64,000 bases of DNA, taken from Diorhabda sublineata (lineage: Eukaryota; Arthropoda; Insecta; Coleoptera; Chrysomelidae). Below, one piece after another: positions 10,260 to 20,675 of the stretch. Below the pieces are notes generated by a model. The model saw nothing but the letters and a program-made list of their open reading frames with translations. It was not told the DNA's origin and did no database searches. Location of the stretch: assembly GCF_026230105.1 (NCBI RefSeq), contig NC_079476.1, forward strand, positions 33,408,559-33,472,558, given 5' to 3'. Numbering within the stretch: the first letter of the stretch is position 1; every line of letters starts with the position of its first letter. The translations under genes were made by a program, and so were the position numbers.

Positions 10260-12114
10260 AATGTAATGACCCTTAAAGCACGTACCTATATAATTTCTAA
10301 CAGGCATGTTTACAATCATATAGAAATCGATAGACACCTTTTTAATAATCTTTGAATTCGTGAATACTAATGTATCACAAATGATAATTTGTTTTATTTA
10401 AAAATATTCAAAGATGCGTTGCCCTGCAAATTAAAGACTTCTTTACAAAAACAAGGTGTAAATATAGAAAAAAAAATCGTTAACCACCATTTGTCTGATT
10501 CTAATAATGTACCACACATGGCATATTCCCTATAAAAAAAGCAGTATGTCTGCATTTATTATTCATTTAAGAAATTCAATGTACGATATTTTGTAAATAT
10601 GAATATGTTCAACTACTACAAGTCAAGCAGCATCTTGTTTGAAATATATCAACCAGTTTTGTAACTATTAGGATAACATCAATTAACTACGAAGAACCTT
10701 GAATATAATTTTGATTTTTTGCAGCACATCTTCGTTATTTTTATTTCACCTACATGTTGGTTTAGTAGACACTGGTGGAAAAAACAGAACAAGAAATTTG
10801 ATGTGCAAACGGTACAGTCAGTTTGACTTGCTCTTGAATAAAGGTTCTAGTAAATTAAGGACCAATCCTTATTAGTCGCCCTTCTGAAAAGGAAAGCGCA
10901 TTTCTGTAAAAACTCTTTGTTTCAGCTTCTCAAACAAAGATTTCTGAAATAAATGAGGCAAAATGTAGCTTCTTCACATTATTTTTGTGTGGTTAAATAT
11001 TTTGATATATTGGAAACCCTCCAAATGATTTTTCATAATAACTCCGTTGTTTGGATGGTATAATTTAACTTATTCGATTTATTCTTATGTTGCCAATATT
11101 AGAAAGATAAATTAGTTCCTAATCAAATTATAATCAAACTTAGGATGTTAAAAATATATTAATAGTAATGTGAGAGGTATACAAATATATTATTAGATGG
11201 GAAATATACAAGATAAATATTTTGATATATTATTATAAAATCGAAATTGGAAACACTTTGGAACAAAATTTGAATTTTGTCATGCCGTACAGAAAAAATT
11301 ATCGGTCAATAATGTTATTGATTACTTACATCCTTAACCTTGATTCCTTTCTACCTTTTTAGCTGTTAGTTTATTGAAAAAGGTAATAAGCTCACTCTAA
11401 TCAATTATCTGAACTATGGTTTCATTTTAAATTCACTGGTAAATTCGTTCCAAAAGTATGTAACATGTTAGATTAGATTAAATTTTTGGTTTCAAAATCT
11501 TTACATGTACTAATATTGCATCCCAAATTTCTCTGTCCGAATTTACCACACCATCTACCTTCTATCTGACCGAATTTACTTCCGTCCAAATGAACGTTAT
11601 ATATTTTTCAAATTATTAGTTTAAATATTCTGCAATTGGAGAAAAAAGTACTAATAATTAACTTATCCTTTAGTGAATAATCTGTATGGCAATTCTATAT
11701 GGTGTTACATAAAAAGGTGATCTGTCTGTAGGATAGATAGAAAATATTTGTTTGCTCAGTAAAAAATTTCCGTATTCAAGATGAGGGGCATTGGAGAGAA
11801 AAAAATATACACCTACATTTAAAAAAATTGGGACTGGAGGCTTTCGTTTCATGAAAATCCAGTCTAATAAGTATGGGATCTTGTTTTTTAAAGTTTCATA
11901 CTGAGGTCCCCAATACCTGAGTACCCATAATTATTCAACTTTGAATTTTACTCGGAAATAGCATTTTCTCTAAATTTGCCATAGAAAACTATCATTCATT
12001 GATGGTTATGAAGTTGAGTCAATAATAACATTTCTGAAACCTTGTTATTTGTTAAATTATATATTATTAATCAGATTTTCGATACACTAATATGTTATTA
12101 ACCTTAGGAGAGTG
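10260..12114. other. 1.85 kb AT-rich stretch, no gene seen
   Basis: I see no coding region, inverted repeat or duplicated block. Frames at 10140-10355 (plus) and 11670-11852 (minus) show no domain; the first overlaps the LINE tail. Confidence 0.5.
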
Positions 12115-12715
12115 TTTAGGAAACTCCAGTACAGCTGTTACCCATGTAGGAGCCCCCAGATTTGAACGACGGGGCTTAGCTTGTGCCAACGCTGGGAAAC
12201 CTGGTATTAGCAAATCAATAATGGCCCAATCCTGGTTGAAATCTGGGTAACTTAGCCCCGGTCATTCAATAGTCAGCCAGGCTTGGCAGAACTCTGAATA
12301 ACTATATGAAGTTTTGTTCTAATATCTTAGCCATAATAGATGTATTAATATTGAAAATAATAATTTTTGATGCATAAAAGTCAATACAAAATAGGATAAT
12401 AAAAAATAGTATCACTTTTTTACATGTTCAATTATTTAAATAATATTTTTATGTACCTTAATTACTTTAGCGCATTAATAGAAATTGGTCATAAAATTAT
12501 AATTTTCTTAACAATATATTAAAAATCTATTTTTACCAGCAACCAGCCTGTCCCAAGGATGTAAACCAAGCGAGAGACATTGTTATCATCCCAGAGTTCC
12601 ACCAATTCTGGGCCAATAACGGCTTCCAAGCTAGGACCAGAGTTGTACATACTTGGTACAAGTCTGGACCTATACTGGGCCCATCGTAAAATCCTATATG
12701 GGTAGGCGTTATGCA
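12115..12715 (-). repeat. 600-bp dispersed repeat, copy A (inverted relative to 62880)
   Basis: Reverse-complemented, this block aligns by eye with 62950-63480. It has a GC-richer part (12535-12715) matching 62955-63130, with shared phrases such as GGATGATAACAATGTC and CGCTTGGTTT, then an AT-rich part (12300-12440) matching 63345-63480, with TATTATCCTATTTT and GATATTAGAACAA shared. A further GC-richer part (12120-12300) carries CCAAGCCTGG and CAACCAGGATTGG phrases resembling the ~48-bp tandem units of copy B. No open frame runs through it. It is likely a non-autonomous element; ends are not resolved. Confidence 0.65.
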
Positions 12716-13106
12716 GAAAGGTTTCCCCGAAGAAAATTACCAAGTAAAAATACATTTAGAGCCATTGAACGACGTTGTCGAGAAACTGAAAATGAGAGAT
12801 CTAAAAATAAAAATAAATTATCGTGGGCCAACAACAAGAGCAATTGGAAAAGAAAATATAATTTTAAATTTAGTTAACCAAAATCCAATAGTTAGCGTAA
12901 GAAATGTGGCAAGACAAACAAATACGTCTTCTTCAAGTACTTGTAGGATACATAAAGAGCAAAAGCTATATCCTTATTATTACAGACAAGTCCGAGAGCT
13001 CTTGCAATATGATCTACCGATTATAATGGATTTTGGTCAAACATTACAAGAAAGGACTGTACGGCTGATTTTTATGGTTAACGAATGGACAGAAAGATTA
13101 TGGTGA
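12698..13106 (+). pseudogene. IS630/Tc1-type transposase N-terminal half (DUF4817-like head)
   Basis: From ATG 12698 the frame reads RRYAERFPRRKLPSKNTFRA and IERRCRETE, the YxxRFPxRxxPxxxTF helix-turn-helix head of a transposase family common in insects. The reading frame then shifts and continues in the 12711-13106 frame as a second helical block with NLVNQNPIVSVRNVARQTN (N..NP..S.R..A), then LYPYYYRQVRELLQYDLP and a stop at 13106. The full protein would go on to a DDE catalytic domain, absent here. A separate fragment with that catalytic part lies at 20105-20350 on the minus strand, and another possible head at 56035-56180. Non-functional because of frameshift and truncation. Confidence 0.65.
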
Positions 13107-13109
13107 TAT

Positions 13110-14034
13110 GGTGATATTCTATCACCACTTCTTTTCTTTTAGAAATGCAGTCCTTTTTTTGGACATCAAGAATTACATCATTGATATCGTAAAACACTAT
13201 GGACGTAAACCGTTATTGCTTAGACCGTATTTTCAGTTTTACGGTATATCGGTGATACATCGGTAGAAAATTTCACTCATATTGCGTTCGAATAATTCCA
13301 AACATTGTTATGAATATTTAATTTAAGCTACCTTTTGATCGGTATTGAGTTTTGCCAACCTCTAAAATTCACACTTCAGTCAAACTGCCCTTGTATCTCT
13401 GCCCTGTATTGTATAATAAGTCTTCTTCATTGAAACCCACTTGATATCGATGTTAAAGTTGATCTCAAGTAAATTTCAAACTAGCTTGCCCTTGGCTATT
13501 GTCATAATTTTGTTTTCCAAATATTTGACTTTACATACTTATGCGTAGATTTAACCAAAGAATGGAACTAATATTTGAACAATGAAGTTTTTGTTTTGTG
13601 CTCTACCAAACTGATAAATCAACATATGTTTGATGTTGAGCATTAATATTTAATTTTAGGATTTCAGGAAATACTCGGAGATCTATGGAGTAGTTAGTAC
13701 AAAAATTCAACTTGATTCTTACAATTATAGTTGGGAGAATGAATGAAATATGGAGAACTTAATCTCAACAAGATTCCTTAACTTAATTACAACTTTACCA
13801 GGTAGATTGTATTAATAAATTTCAATTATATAATTCAAATGTGAAGAATTTCATTAAAGAACAAGTTTTCTATATTTTATAGTGCTGAGACTTCTTCTGT
13901 TACTTAATTTTCTTATTCATGCTAAATTCTACAAGGATTACAGCAAAAGTACCTAAAGTTTCCTTATTTTTAACGTTATTTATTGTTAAGAATTTATACA
14001 TAGTTGAAAAGCTTACATAGTTGCCTATTTTTCA
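13110..14034. other. No gene seen
   Basis: AT-rich sequence with no recognised coding or repeat feature. Confidence 0.5.
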
Positions 14035-15060
14035 TTCTAGTCTCAATTTTTTTCGACATACTTCTGAATACGGTGCCCCAGCTTTTGTATTTCCAAGTCG
14101 AAGAAATCTCCCGTCAATCTGTTGAAAAAGCGCTTGGACTTCATTGTCGCTCTTGAAGCGTGTGCCACCTAAGTGTTCTTTAGCTTGTGGAAGAGTTGTT
14201 AATCGCTGGTGGCTGTATGATGAATGGGGCATAAAAGTCCACCTAAATTACTTCAAATGCTCCTTTATTCAACGAGCAAAGTAGGGCTGAACGTTGTTGT
14301 GAAGAAACACTACTCCTTTCGTCAATAGTCCTCTCGTGCGATTCTGGATAGTTCGCGGGAATTTGGCTAATGTTCCACAATATTTATCTAAGGTTAAAGT
14401 CATCCTACGTTGCTTGAAATCGACGAGAAGTAGCCCCTTCCGATCCCAAAACACAGTCGCCATAACCTTTTCTGCAAACTGTATTTGTTTGAATTTCTTT
14501 AGTGGCGGTTAACCAGATTTCTTACATCGACCAGATTGTTTTTTTTTTCGGAGATGTAATAAAACACCCACATTCTATCTCTTCTGATGATCGAGTCCAA
14601 TAATGAATTCTTTCTGTTAACTCCCTCAGATAATTGAAGAAATTTGCGAGCCCAACAAAGGTGTTGCTCCTTGTGTCCATCAGCCAACATTATGGAGCTT
14701 CACGAATGCGTTCAACAAGTTCACGACAGTGATCCTCCGATCTTTGAACTGCTCACTGTTGATCTTCTGGATAACGCACCCGAAACCGGCGGTCTTGTAC
14801 TACGTTCTTTATCGTGCACTATTAGCCTTGCTCCATTTGCAAACGTACTGAACAGACAGGAACTCCCTACCATAAACCTAAGTCGGTCGTCAATGAATCT
14901 TCACAGCGGTAACTTTCTTACTGCTTGTCAACGCACTTGGCGGGGGCGGCAATCAACACTTTAGCTTCTCAAGGCTGCCAAGGACACTTTCAATACAACT
15001 CCTGTATCTACTACCAATTTGTATAGGTACTCCGCATCAACTTTCTGCAGGAATCTGTCA
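14035..15060 (-). pseudogene. Nearly full-length but decayed mariner transposase
   Basis: Minus-strand landmarks in order from 15000 down: VTAVKIH and a GSSCL motif, ERSTRPPVSG (normally RSGRP), KIGGSL, then ADGHKEQHLCWARKFLQLSE (14690-14620), DRMWVFYY (normally GDEMWVYYY, first catalytic Asp kept), MATVFWDRKGLLLVDF (about 14463-14415), KGVVFLHNNVQP (normally LHDNARPH; second Asp is Asn), and LKEHLGGTRFKSDNEV near 14170. The third Asp seems to survive in a TSD remnant near 14210, directly before a stop. Several frameshifts and stops break it. A length of about 1 kb fits a near-complete transposase; no inverted ends were found. Clearly inactive. Confidence 0.75.
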
Positions 15061-16089
15061 TCTTTTTAGAGATATTTGAAATTTATATTTGACTTAATGC
15101 TGAAGAGGAAAATTTAATACAAACTGAAATTATTATGAAAATCTGGTTGATGGGTATCATATTTTTTCTTAGTTTTCTGTTATCCGGCACTGGTTCTGAG
15201 TGATTATATGGCCATTATTCTCAAAATGAGCTGGAGTAATCTATGGCGTCTTGAAAAAAGCTTAATGTACGTCTAACGAAAAAAAAAAAAGAAAAACTAA
15301 ATGGAAGAACTTTTTCGGACTGCCGCAGGTGACGTTTTAATTCATTGACGGGGGAGATTATATCTCAAGAGATAAGAATAATTTTATTAAGATAATTACT
15401 GGTACTACTACAAAAGAAGAAAGCTCTAAATAGTCATATACTGAGAAAAATAGACGGTAACTCTTAGTAAAATAAATATAATATGAGAATTTTATTTTTG
15501 ATTATTGGCCGCATTCAATATAAGGCCTTAATTTGTATAGGGCTATTGTTGTCATCTCCTAACCGAGTAGTTTTGGTATACGATCCACCATTAAATATTT
15601 GTTGACAATTAAATGAAATGAAAACAGATAGATTCAAATGTGACGATGAACTGGAGCAGAATTTTTTGTTTCAAATATAAATCATGTGAAAAAATTCAGT
15701 TTACCCTTCCGAAATGATGGCAATAAACAATATTTACTATTTATTTTAGTGCCTACAAAATACAGTTCAGTTTTATAAGCTATCAAAGGGTCCTCAACAA
15801 ATATTTATGATCAGGAACTGTTTTGAAATAGAAAACTTACTGAATAAATTAAAAGTTGACAATAAACGAATTATCCTCATATGGATAAAAGGTTACAACA
15901 GAAAAAGAAGCTTGCAAATTAGAAGAATACTTTTTCTGTTAAGCTGATGTAATTTAACAAGCATAAAAGATCTATTAGAATCAGATGGAAAATAGCTTAC
16001 AAAAACAAGTCTCTATTTTCAGCTTCATCCAAATCTACCAAATAACTTGGTTGTTTTCCGATGCATCGGATTATATCTAAGGCAGATAA
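15061..16089. other. No gene seen
   Basis: AT-rich. A run of 12 A lies near 15280. No domain-bearing frame. Confidence 0.5.
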
Positions 16090-16432
16090 GGATTACTCCA
16101 CCCATCAAACTTGCATCGCCAGAATCTGACTTGCAAGATAGTATCAGACACCGAGAGGCTGGAACAATTGTCACGAGAGGCACTACACGCCAGATATCTT
16201 CACGACTTCAACCAGCCGCCTGCTGACAAAGAAGCTTCAATCAGATGGCTTAGTAGCGGAAATCTCATGGCTTCATGATGGCTATCTAGGATCAAGGTAT
16301 TAACAAGAATAACTACAAGAAAAATGTTATTAAGGATCTGAACACTGAATCCAACGAATGCAGAAAGTATTAACAAACAACAAAGACAATTCAACATATA
16401 ATATCTGCTTGTAGGGTGTTAGTTAACATTAG
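16090..16432 (+). pseudogene. LINE C-terminal domain, upstream half (R2/CR1-like)
   Basis: Plus-strand translation shows QLSREALHARYLHDF and ASIRWLSSGNL, then INKNNYKKNVIKDLN with a cysteine (NECRK), and TIQHIISACRVLV near 16388. Together these match the C-terminal region of a common insect non-LTR retrotransposon family, in which a C..C...H....C knuckle (here ECRK...QHIISAC) precedes an endonuclease-like end. One or two frameshifts separate the parts. The rest of the same domain resumes at 17215, about 780 bp downstream, so a piggyBac relic appears to lie inside the LINE. The clade (R2, CR1 or other) cannot be settled by eye. Confidence 0.6.
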
Positions 16433-16459
16433 AAGGACGAGAGAATTTACTTACCTAAA

Positions 16460-17170
16460 AGGACGGCACGGGTCATTCGACCCTCAGTATTATTTTACTC
16501 CATTTATTATCAATTTCGTTGATTTATTCCATCATCATTTTACCTACTAATTCTAAATTGTAATAAATGAGAAGGTTTAAAGGTACAGTTCTAAATAATT
16601 CTTAAAAATCCTTGGAATAAAACTTTTTTTTATTAGTCTGTGAAACAATATAATGACAAAAAAAGTCATAAGATAATAGCAAAGTATTTTTTATATTGAA
16701 TCATATGATAAAATACAATAAGAATAAGTATATAAATTATAGCTATATTGATGATAATTATATTAAACTTCACTAAAATAATTACTCTTGCAATTTATAC
16801 ACAATGTAATTTTAACAATAAATTTTCCACAATCAATTTTTTTACACCTTACACAAATGTTTGAAGATTGGCTCTCACATTCCTGTCGAATTTGGCATCT
16901 TTTTCTTTTGTGGCCCCTCTGAAGAATATTTTACGTTATGTTTTGAGCTGTTTCGCAAGTGGGTTGAATATCTCAAGAAGAACCACAAGTTGATTGAATT
17001 TCTTCAATAAGATTTTTTGTAAAGCTCAATCTGCTTATCTTTCTATTTATTGTTTCTTTATAGAGAATCAATGAATTTAAAGCAGCTGTATCCAGAATAT
17101 TGTAAAATACATGGACTGGTCCTCTCCTTGTCCCAGCTCTCATAGAATTCTTCCGGCACATAGAGTCCGT
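16460..17170 (-). pseudogene. piggyBac-type transposase C-terminal relic with one element end
   Basis: The minus-strand frame 16973-17161 reads AGTRRGPVHVFYNILDTAAL with NSLILYKE, the conserved late-catalytic segment of piggyBac transposases (usually RRWP...F..ILD.AA.NA). Closer to the C terminus (16800-16925, shifted frame) are RGHKRKRCQ and NICVRCKKIDCGK then KITLCINC, the cysteine-rich tail that binds element ends. About 340 bp further, GGGTCATTCGACCCT at 16470-16484 is a short palindrome like piggyBac termini. The first ~80% of the gene, including the catalytic aspartates upstream, is missing. A TTAA occurs at about 16429-16432 next to the LINE break, as expected for piggyBac insertion; no matching TTAA was found on the other side. 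Confidence 0.7.
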
Positions 17171-17214
17171 GGCATCTAATTAGACTTTGTTTTTATTCTA
17201 AAACTCTACCGTCT

Positions 17215-17535
17215 TCGGTCCTTCTTGTCGATCGAACACTTACAACATTCTCAACAAACACCAGGAGAAGTTGGCCAAATACCCGGTTCTCGCAATTGAG
17301 ATTAAACAGATGTGATACAGGGAAAATGTAGAAATCGTTCCAGTTACTAAGTCACCAACTCACGTCGTGCCTAAGATCCTGCACGATAGCATCGCTAAAC
17401 TGGGATTACCAAAAAACATCTCCGATATCCAGAAGGCTGTAATATTGAATATGTGCCACACTAATCCTTTTGATACTTTGTATTCGGGATAGGTAAATAA
17501 TACCGGCTCTAAGATGAGTAGTGCATAAGTCTTTA
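17215..17535 (+). pseudogene. LINE C-terminal domain, downstream half
   Basis: The frame reads YNILNKHQEKLAKYPVLAIE then IKQM, VEIVPVTKSPTHVVPKILHD, and KLGLPKNISDIQKAVILNM followed by CH. This is the end of the same LINE family as 16090-16432: K..KY..LA.EIK, then VP...S.T..VPK.L, then QKAVILNTC. Few stops interrupt it. It runs directly into an AAT microsatellite at 17538, a typical 3' end for this kind of element. Family recognition is from memory of many insect genome proteins; the order and spacing are convincing. Confidence 0.65.
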
Positions 17536-17537
17536 GC

Positions 17538-17581
<44 letters not shown>

Positions 17582-17621
17582 TAATAATAATAATAATAAA
17601 TAATAATAATAATAATAATTA
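17538..17621 (+). repeat. (AAT)n microsatellite
   Basis: About 27 AAT units with two one-base interruptions. It sits at the 3' end of the LINE relic and is probably its original terminal simple repeat, later expanded. Confidence 0.9.
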
Positions 17622-17639
17622 ATTCACCATACCAACATC

Positions 17640-17910
17640 TTTTATTACTTCTTAATTGTCAAATCAAATTATTCCGAAAACGGTACACAATATCGAATTT
17701 TAACAAGATAACTTTAAAAAAGTTATGTTCAATACTACTTGCTTCGAATCGTATAAATATTATAAATAAAGCTCTCACTCGTACTTGTATATAAGTATTT
17801 ATGGTTTTTGTTGATAAAAGTATTACTGTCATAATCGTACATAAACTATAATATTCAGCTTGTAGTAATGACCAAATGGCCATAGCAAACTTGACTTGAC
17901 GAATTTATGA
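17640..17910. other. No gene seen
   Basis: AT-rich spacer; the 74-codon minus frame at 17659-17883 shows no domain. Confidence 0.45.
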
Positions 17911-18060
17911 CCTACATTACCATTTTATTAGTTAGAAATGATAAAATCAAATCTTTGCAGAGGGCTTTTTGAGACTAGATACGTTCACAATAGTTCGTCC
18001 ATGTTTTGAACTAAATCAAACATTCCCATTCAAATATCAAATATATTCATATCAATAGGG
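17911..18060 (+). repeat. ~150-bp direct repeat, copy 1
   Basis: Matches 18988-19140 in the same orientation, sharing CATTTTATTAGT/ATTTTATTAGT, the exact AGAGGGCTTTTTGAG, ACTAGATACGT, ACAATAGTTCGTC and TTCAAATATCAA in order. Copy 2 has about ten extra bases after GAGGGCTTTTTGAG. The pair brackets the mori-type mariner. Confidence 0.75.
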
Positions 18061-18309
18061 AGAAACGCCTATGGTTGAAAACTATTTTTTATCAAAAAAA
18101 AAGACCTCAAACTAAAACAATGTATCAAGAAAAAAAAAACAAAAAGTGAAAGATGTAAAAAATTGAAAAAATGATACCTTTTCATTATTAGCAATTTTCC
18201 ACATCTGATCTTTCTTCTGACCACTCCTCATAGTTGGTATCAGCACAAAAATATAATGTTGGCAACTAAGTACTTTAAAATTTTACTGATATAGAGCCTT
18301 TCTTGAAAT

Positions 18310-18845
18310 AATCATCACTGGTGACGACAAATGGATCCTGTATAGTAACATCTTCAAAAACGATCATGGAGCAATTATGATGAACCAGCACAAACAAAGC
18401 TGAAAAACAACAAAAAAAGCTCACGCTGTCAGTTTGGTGAGATTACAAAGGTGTTGTGTTTTTACAGCTGGTTCCAAGGAACCCATCGATCAATTCTAAT
18501 ATCTAATGTCAACAATTAATGACACTGGATGCAGCAAGGTTTATTGTTCCACCATGAGAATCCAAGGCCTCACACATCTTTGGTAAATCATGGGAAACTA
18601 TTGGAGCTTAACTGCCTCATACAGCCATGATCTAGCACCATCTGATTACCATTCGTTTACCGTTAAGTTGGTAAAATTTCTTCAATGGTCAAACTTTCAC
18701 AAATGACGATGACCTTCAATCGCACTTGATTCAGTTTTTTGCTGATAAGGACCAGAAATTTTATGAGCGCGGAATGATGAAGCTGAAAGAAAGATGGAAA
18801 AAGGTCATTGAACAAAATGGAAAATATATAATTGATTTAAAACTA
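18310..18845 (+). pseudogene. Mori-type mariner transposase relic
   Basis: Catalytic half of a mariner transposase on the plus strand. Visible in three shifting frames are IIITGDDKWILYSNI (first catalytic Asp kept; normally TGDEKW), VSLVRLQ/VW*DYKGVVF remnants, GLLFHHENPRPHTSLV (second Asp changed to Glu), SHDLAPSDYHSF (third Asp kept), and an uninterrupted tail DDDLQSHLIQFFADKDQKFY then ERGMMKLKERWKKVIEQNG. The GDxKW motif and the WxKVIEQNGxY ending are typical of the mori/DD37D-like mariners. The N-terminal DNA-binding domain is not seen upstream, and stops and frameshifts make it inactive. It lies between two direct repeats. Confidence 0.75.
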
Positions 18846-18987
18846 TTCCTTGTTAAAACTTTTATTTTATGCTACAAAACCGAAATTTTCATTTAAGAAC
18901 AGAAGTTAACAGAAGTCTGAACATCAATATCTGTCAAGATCACTGAAGCTGTTGAAAAACACCCATTCGCTCTGTGGAAAAACGGAT

Positions 18988-19140
18988 ACTACATTACAAT
19001 TTTATTAGTCAGGAATGGTGGAATCGAATGTTTGTAGAGGGCTTTTTGAGTTCTCATAGACTAGATACGTTTACAATAGTTCGTCTATCTTTTGAACTGC
19101 TGTAAATCAATATTTTCATTCAAATATCAATTATATCATT
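18988..19140 (+). repeat. ~150-bp direct repeat, copy 2
   Basis: See 17911-18060. Starts after an ACTACATTAC boundary and ends in CAATTATATCATT. The distance between the copies is about 1.07 kb start to start. Confidence 0.75.
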
Positions 19141-19880
19141 TTATATTAAAAAAACCTTTGAATCAACACGATATAATATTTTCATAGTATAATTGATGTT
19201 CTCTTTACTGCCCACTTTTCAGAAGATTTCTCACTATTTGACAAAAATTATTTCGATTTTTCTCGTTAAAACTTCATTTTCTGACAAAATAATTGAACTT
19301 GATTTTGCGTTTTTCATTACACAATCCAAAAAGAGAACGAATAAATTTGAATAAACCTTTATTATAACATAATTTTGTAGCCTTTATTCCTTTGATGATA
19401 TATAAATTTTGGTGAGGTGTTCATTTGACATTCTATATAGCTTGATTGTTTTTATTATGCCCATAAATATCGTTTATTAACACCACAACGATTTTGTGTA
19501 TTAAAGGCTTACATTTTCAACCGGCATTTAAATTTATTCCATTTATTTTCGTGTTCGTGCTTTGATTTTCATATAATGGCAGTCAACTGTATAAATTGAC
19601 TATTGATATTTTTATTGTTCACCTCAGGTAGTATGCATAACGTAATTCCGATATTTCCGTTATTGATTAACTGTTAATATCCGTCCAATCAACAATAATG
19701 TTATTGATAAATACGAAATTTGATCGGTGTAAACGAAATTATTATTTTACAAAAACTGAGGTCTGGTTACCTCACATAGTTGTTGGATATACTACAAACA
19801 GTGTGGAAATACCGAATGAAATAAATTCGTTACTGAATTTATAAAACACGTTAATTCGAACTTGACATTTCAATATGATG
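19141..19880. other. No gene seen
   Basis: AT-rich. No recognised feature before the mariner end at 19886. Confidence 0.5.
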
Positions 19881-19885
19881 AAATA

Positions 19886-20065
19886 CGAGGGTTGTCTGAA
19901 ACGTTTCCAACCTTATAAAAGAATAGGACATTTTTTTCAATAACCATTTTTATTTTTCAACATATTCTTCTTTTAAATCTATCCACATCTTCCAACGATG
20001 TTTTCAACCTTTCTAAATGATAGTTACTGTCTTTCCCCTTTAAAATAGCCGCTCCGAAGTGGTGC
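19886..20065 (-). mobile_element. Mariner 3' end with inverted-repeat terminus
   Basis: TA at 19884-19885 is followed by CGAGGGTTGTCTGAAACG and TTTCCAACC, a typical mariner end. Read on the minus strand, 19955-20010 encodes the remnant of the last residues of a transposase (a degraded RW..C.D..KGEY region). The rest of this element is gone, replaced near 20070-20100 by sequence leading into a different transposase fragment. Not functional. Confidence 0.6.
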
Positions 20066-20104
20066 TGTCTTCGTTCTCAACACTATAGTGTTGAGGCACT
20101 ACAA

Positions 20105-20350
20105 CTACAGCCTTAAATGGTTCGATTCGGGGAAGAATAATTTTCGAAGAAATTCTAAATATCAAGGACCTGTTAAGGATTTTTCGAAAAATATAAAATA
20201 TGGTTCAAGAACCCTATTATCTATTACTCCAGCCCAAACATTAGCTTTCTCTGGGTATTGAGTACGGTACTTTTGCATCCAGTGTAGATTTTCCGTAGCC
20301 CAGTACCGGTGAGTTTGATGATTGACATAACATCTTCCATAAATGCTTGT
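20105..20350 (-). pseudogene. IS630/Tc1-type transposase catalytic fragment
   Basis: Minus strand reads YWATENLHWMQKYRTQYPEK then ANVWAGVIDNRVLEPYFI and SLTG, ending in YLEFLRK. The W..EN....... NVWAGI......GP.F....L.G..YL..L block is the central DDE region of the insect transposase family whose DNA-binding head is seen at 12698-13106. The residues just N-terminal to it (the FTDE box with the first acidic residue) and the third catalytic part are missing. One stop lies near 20180. Remote copies, not one element: 12698 is on the other strand 7 kb away. Confidence 0.6.
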
Positions 20351-20359
20351 ACTAAACCA

Positions 20360-20640
20360 TTATATACCAATATGATGTTACTTTACTATTGAAATACTAC
20401 TACTATTTGACCGTTCTTAAGAAATAAAATAGAAATCGGTCATTGGACTACAATTTTCTTCATACTATTGCAAGCTATTAAAAATCTTCATATCGATAAT
20501 ATAAGTTAACCCGCTTTTACGTTCTTAGGAGATATGATTCAATATTCTGTTAGCTGATTATTTAATACTAGAGACTCGGAAAATATATTTTCGGGAATAA
20601 GCAATTAATGTTGCGAGTGAGAAAAACAGAGATTCTTTGG
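20360..20640. other. No gene seen
   Basis: AT-rich spacer between transposase debris and the jockey LINE tail. Confidence 0.4.
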
Positions 20641-20675
20641 TTAAATAAATTTGGTAGGATACGCTTGTGAAGTGT

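Noticed and set aside
14644..14964. 106-codon plus-strand frame
   Set aside because: Opposite strand of the decayed mariner at 14035-15060, which has clear transposase motifs.
17538..17621. Tandem repeat as a CRISPR or satellite array
   Set aside because: It is a plain AAT microsatellite at a LINE 3' end.
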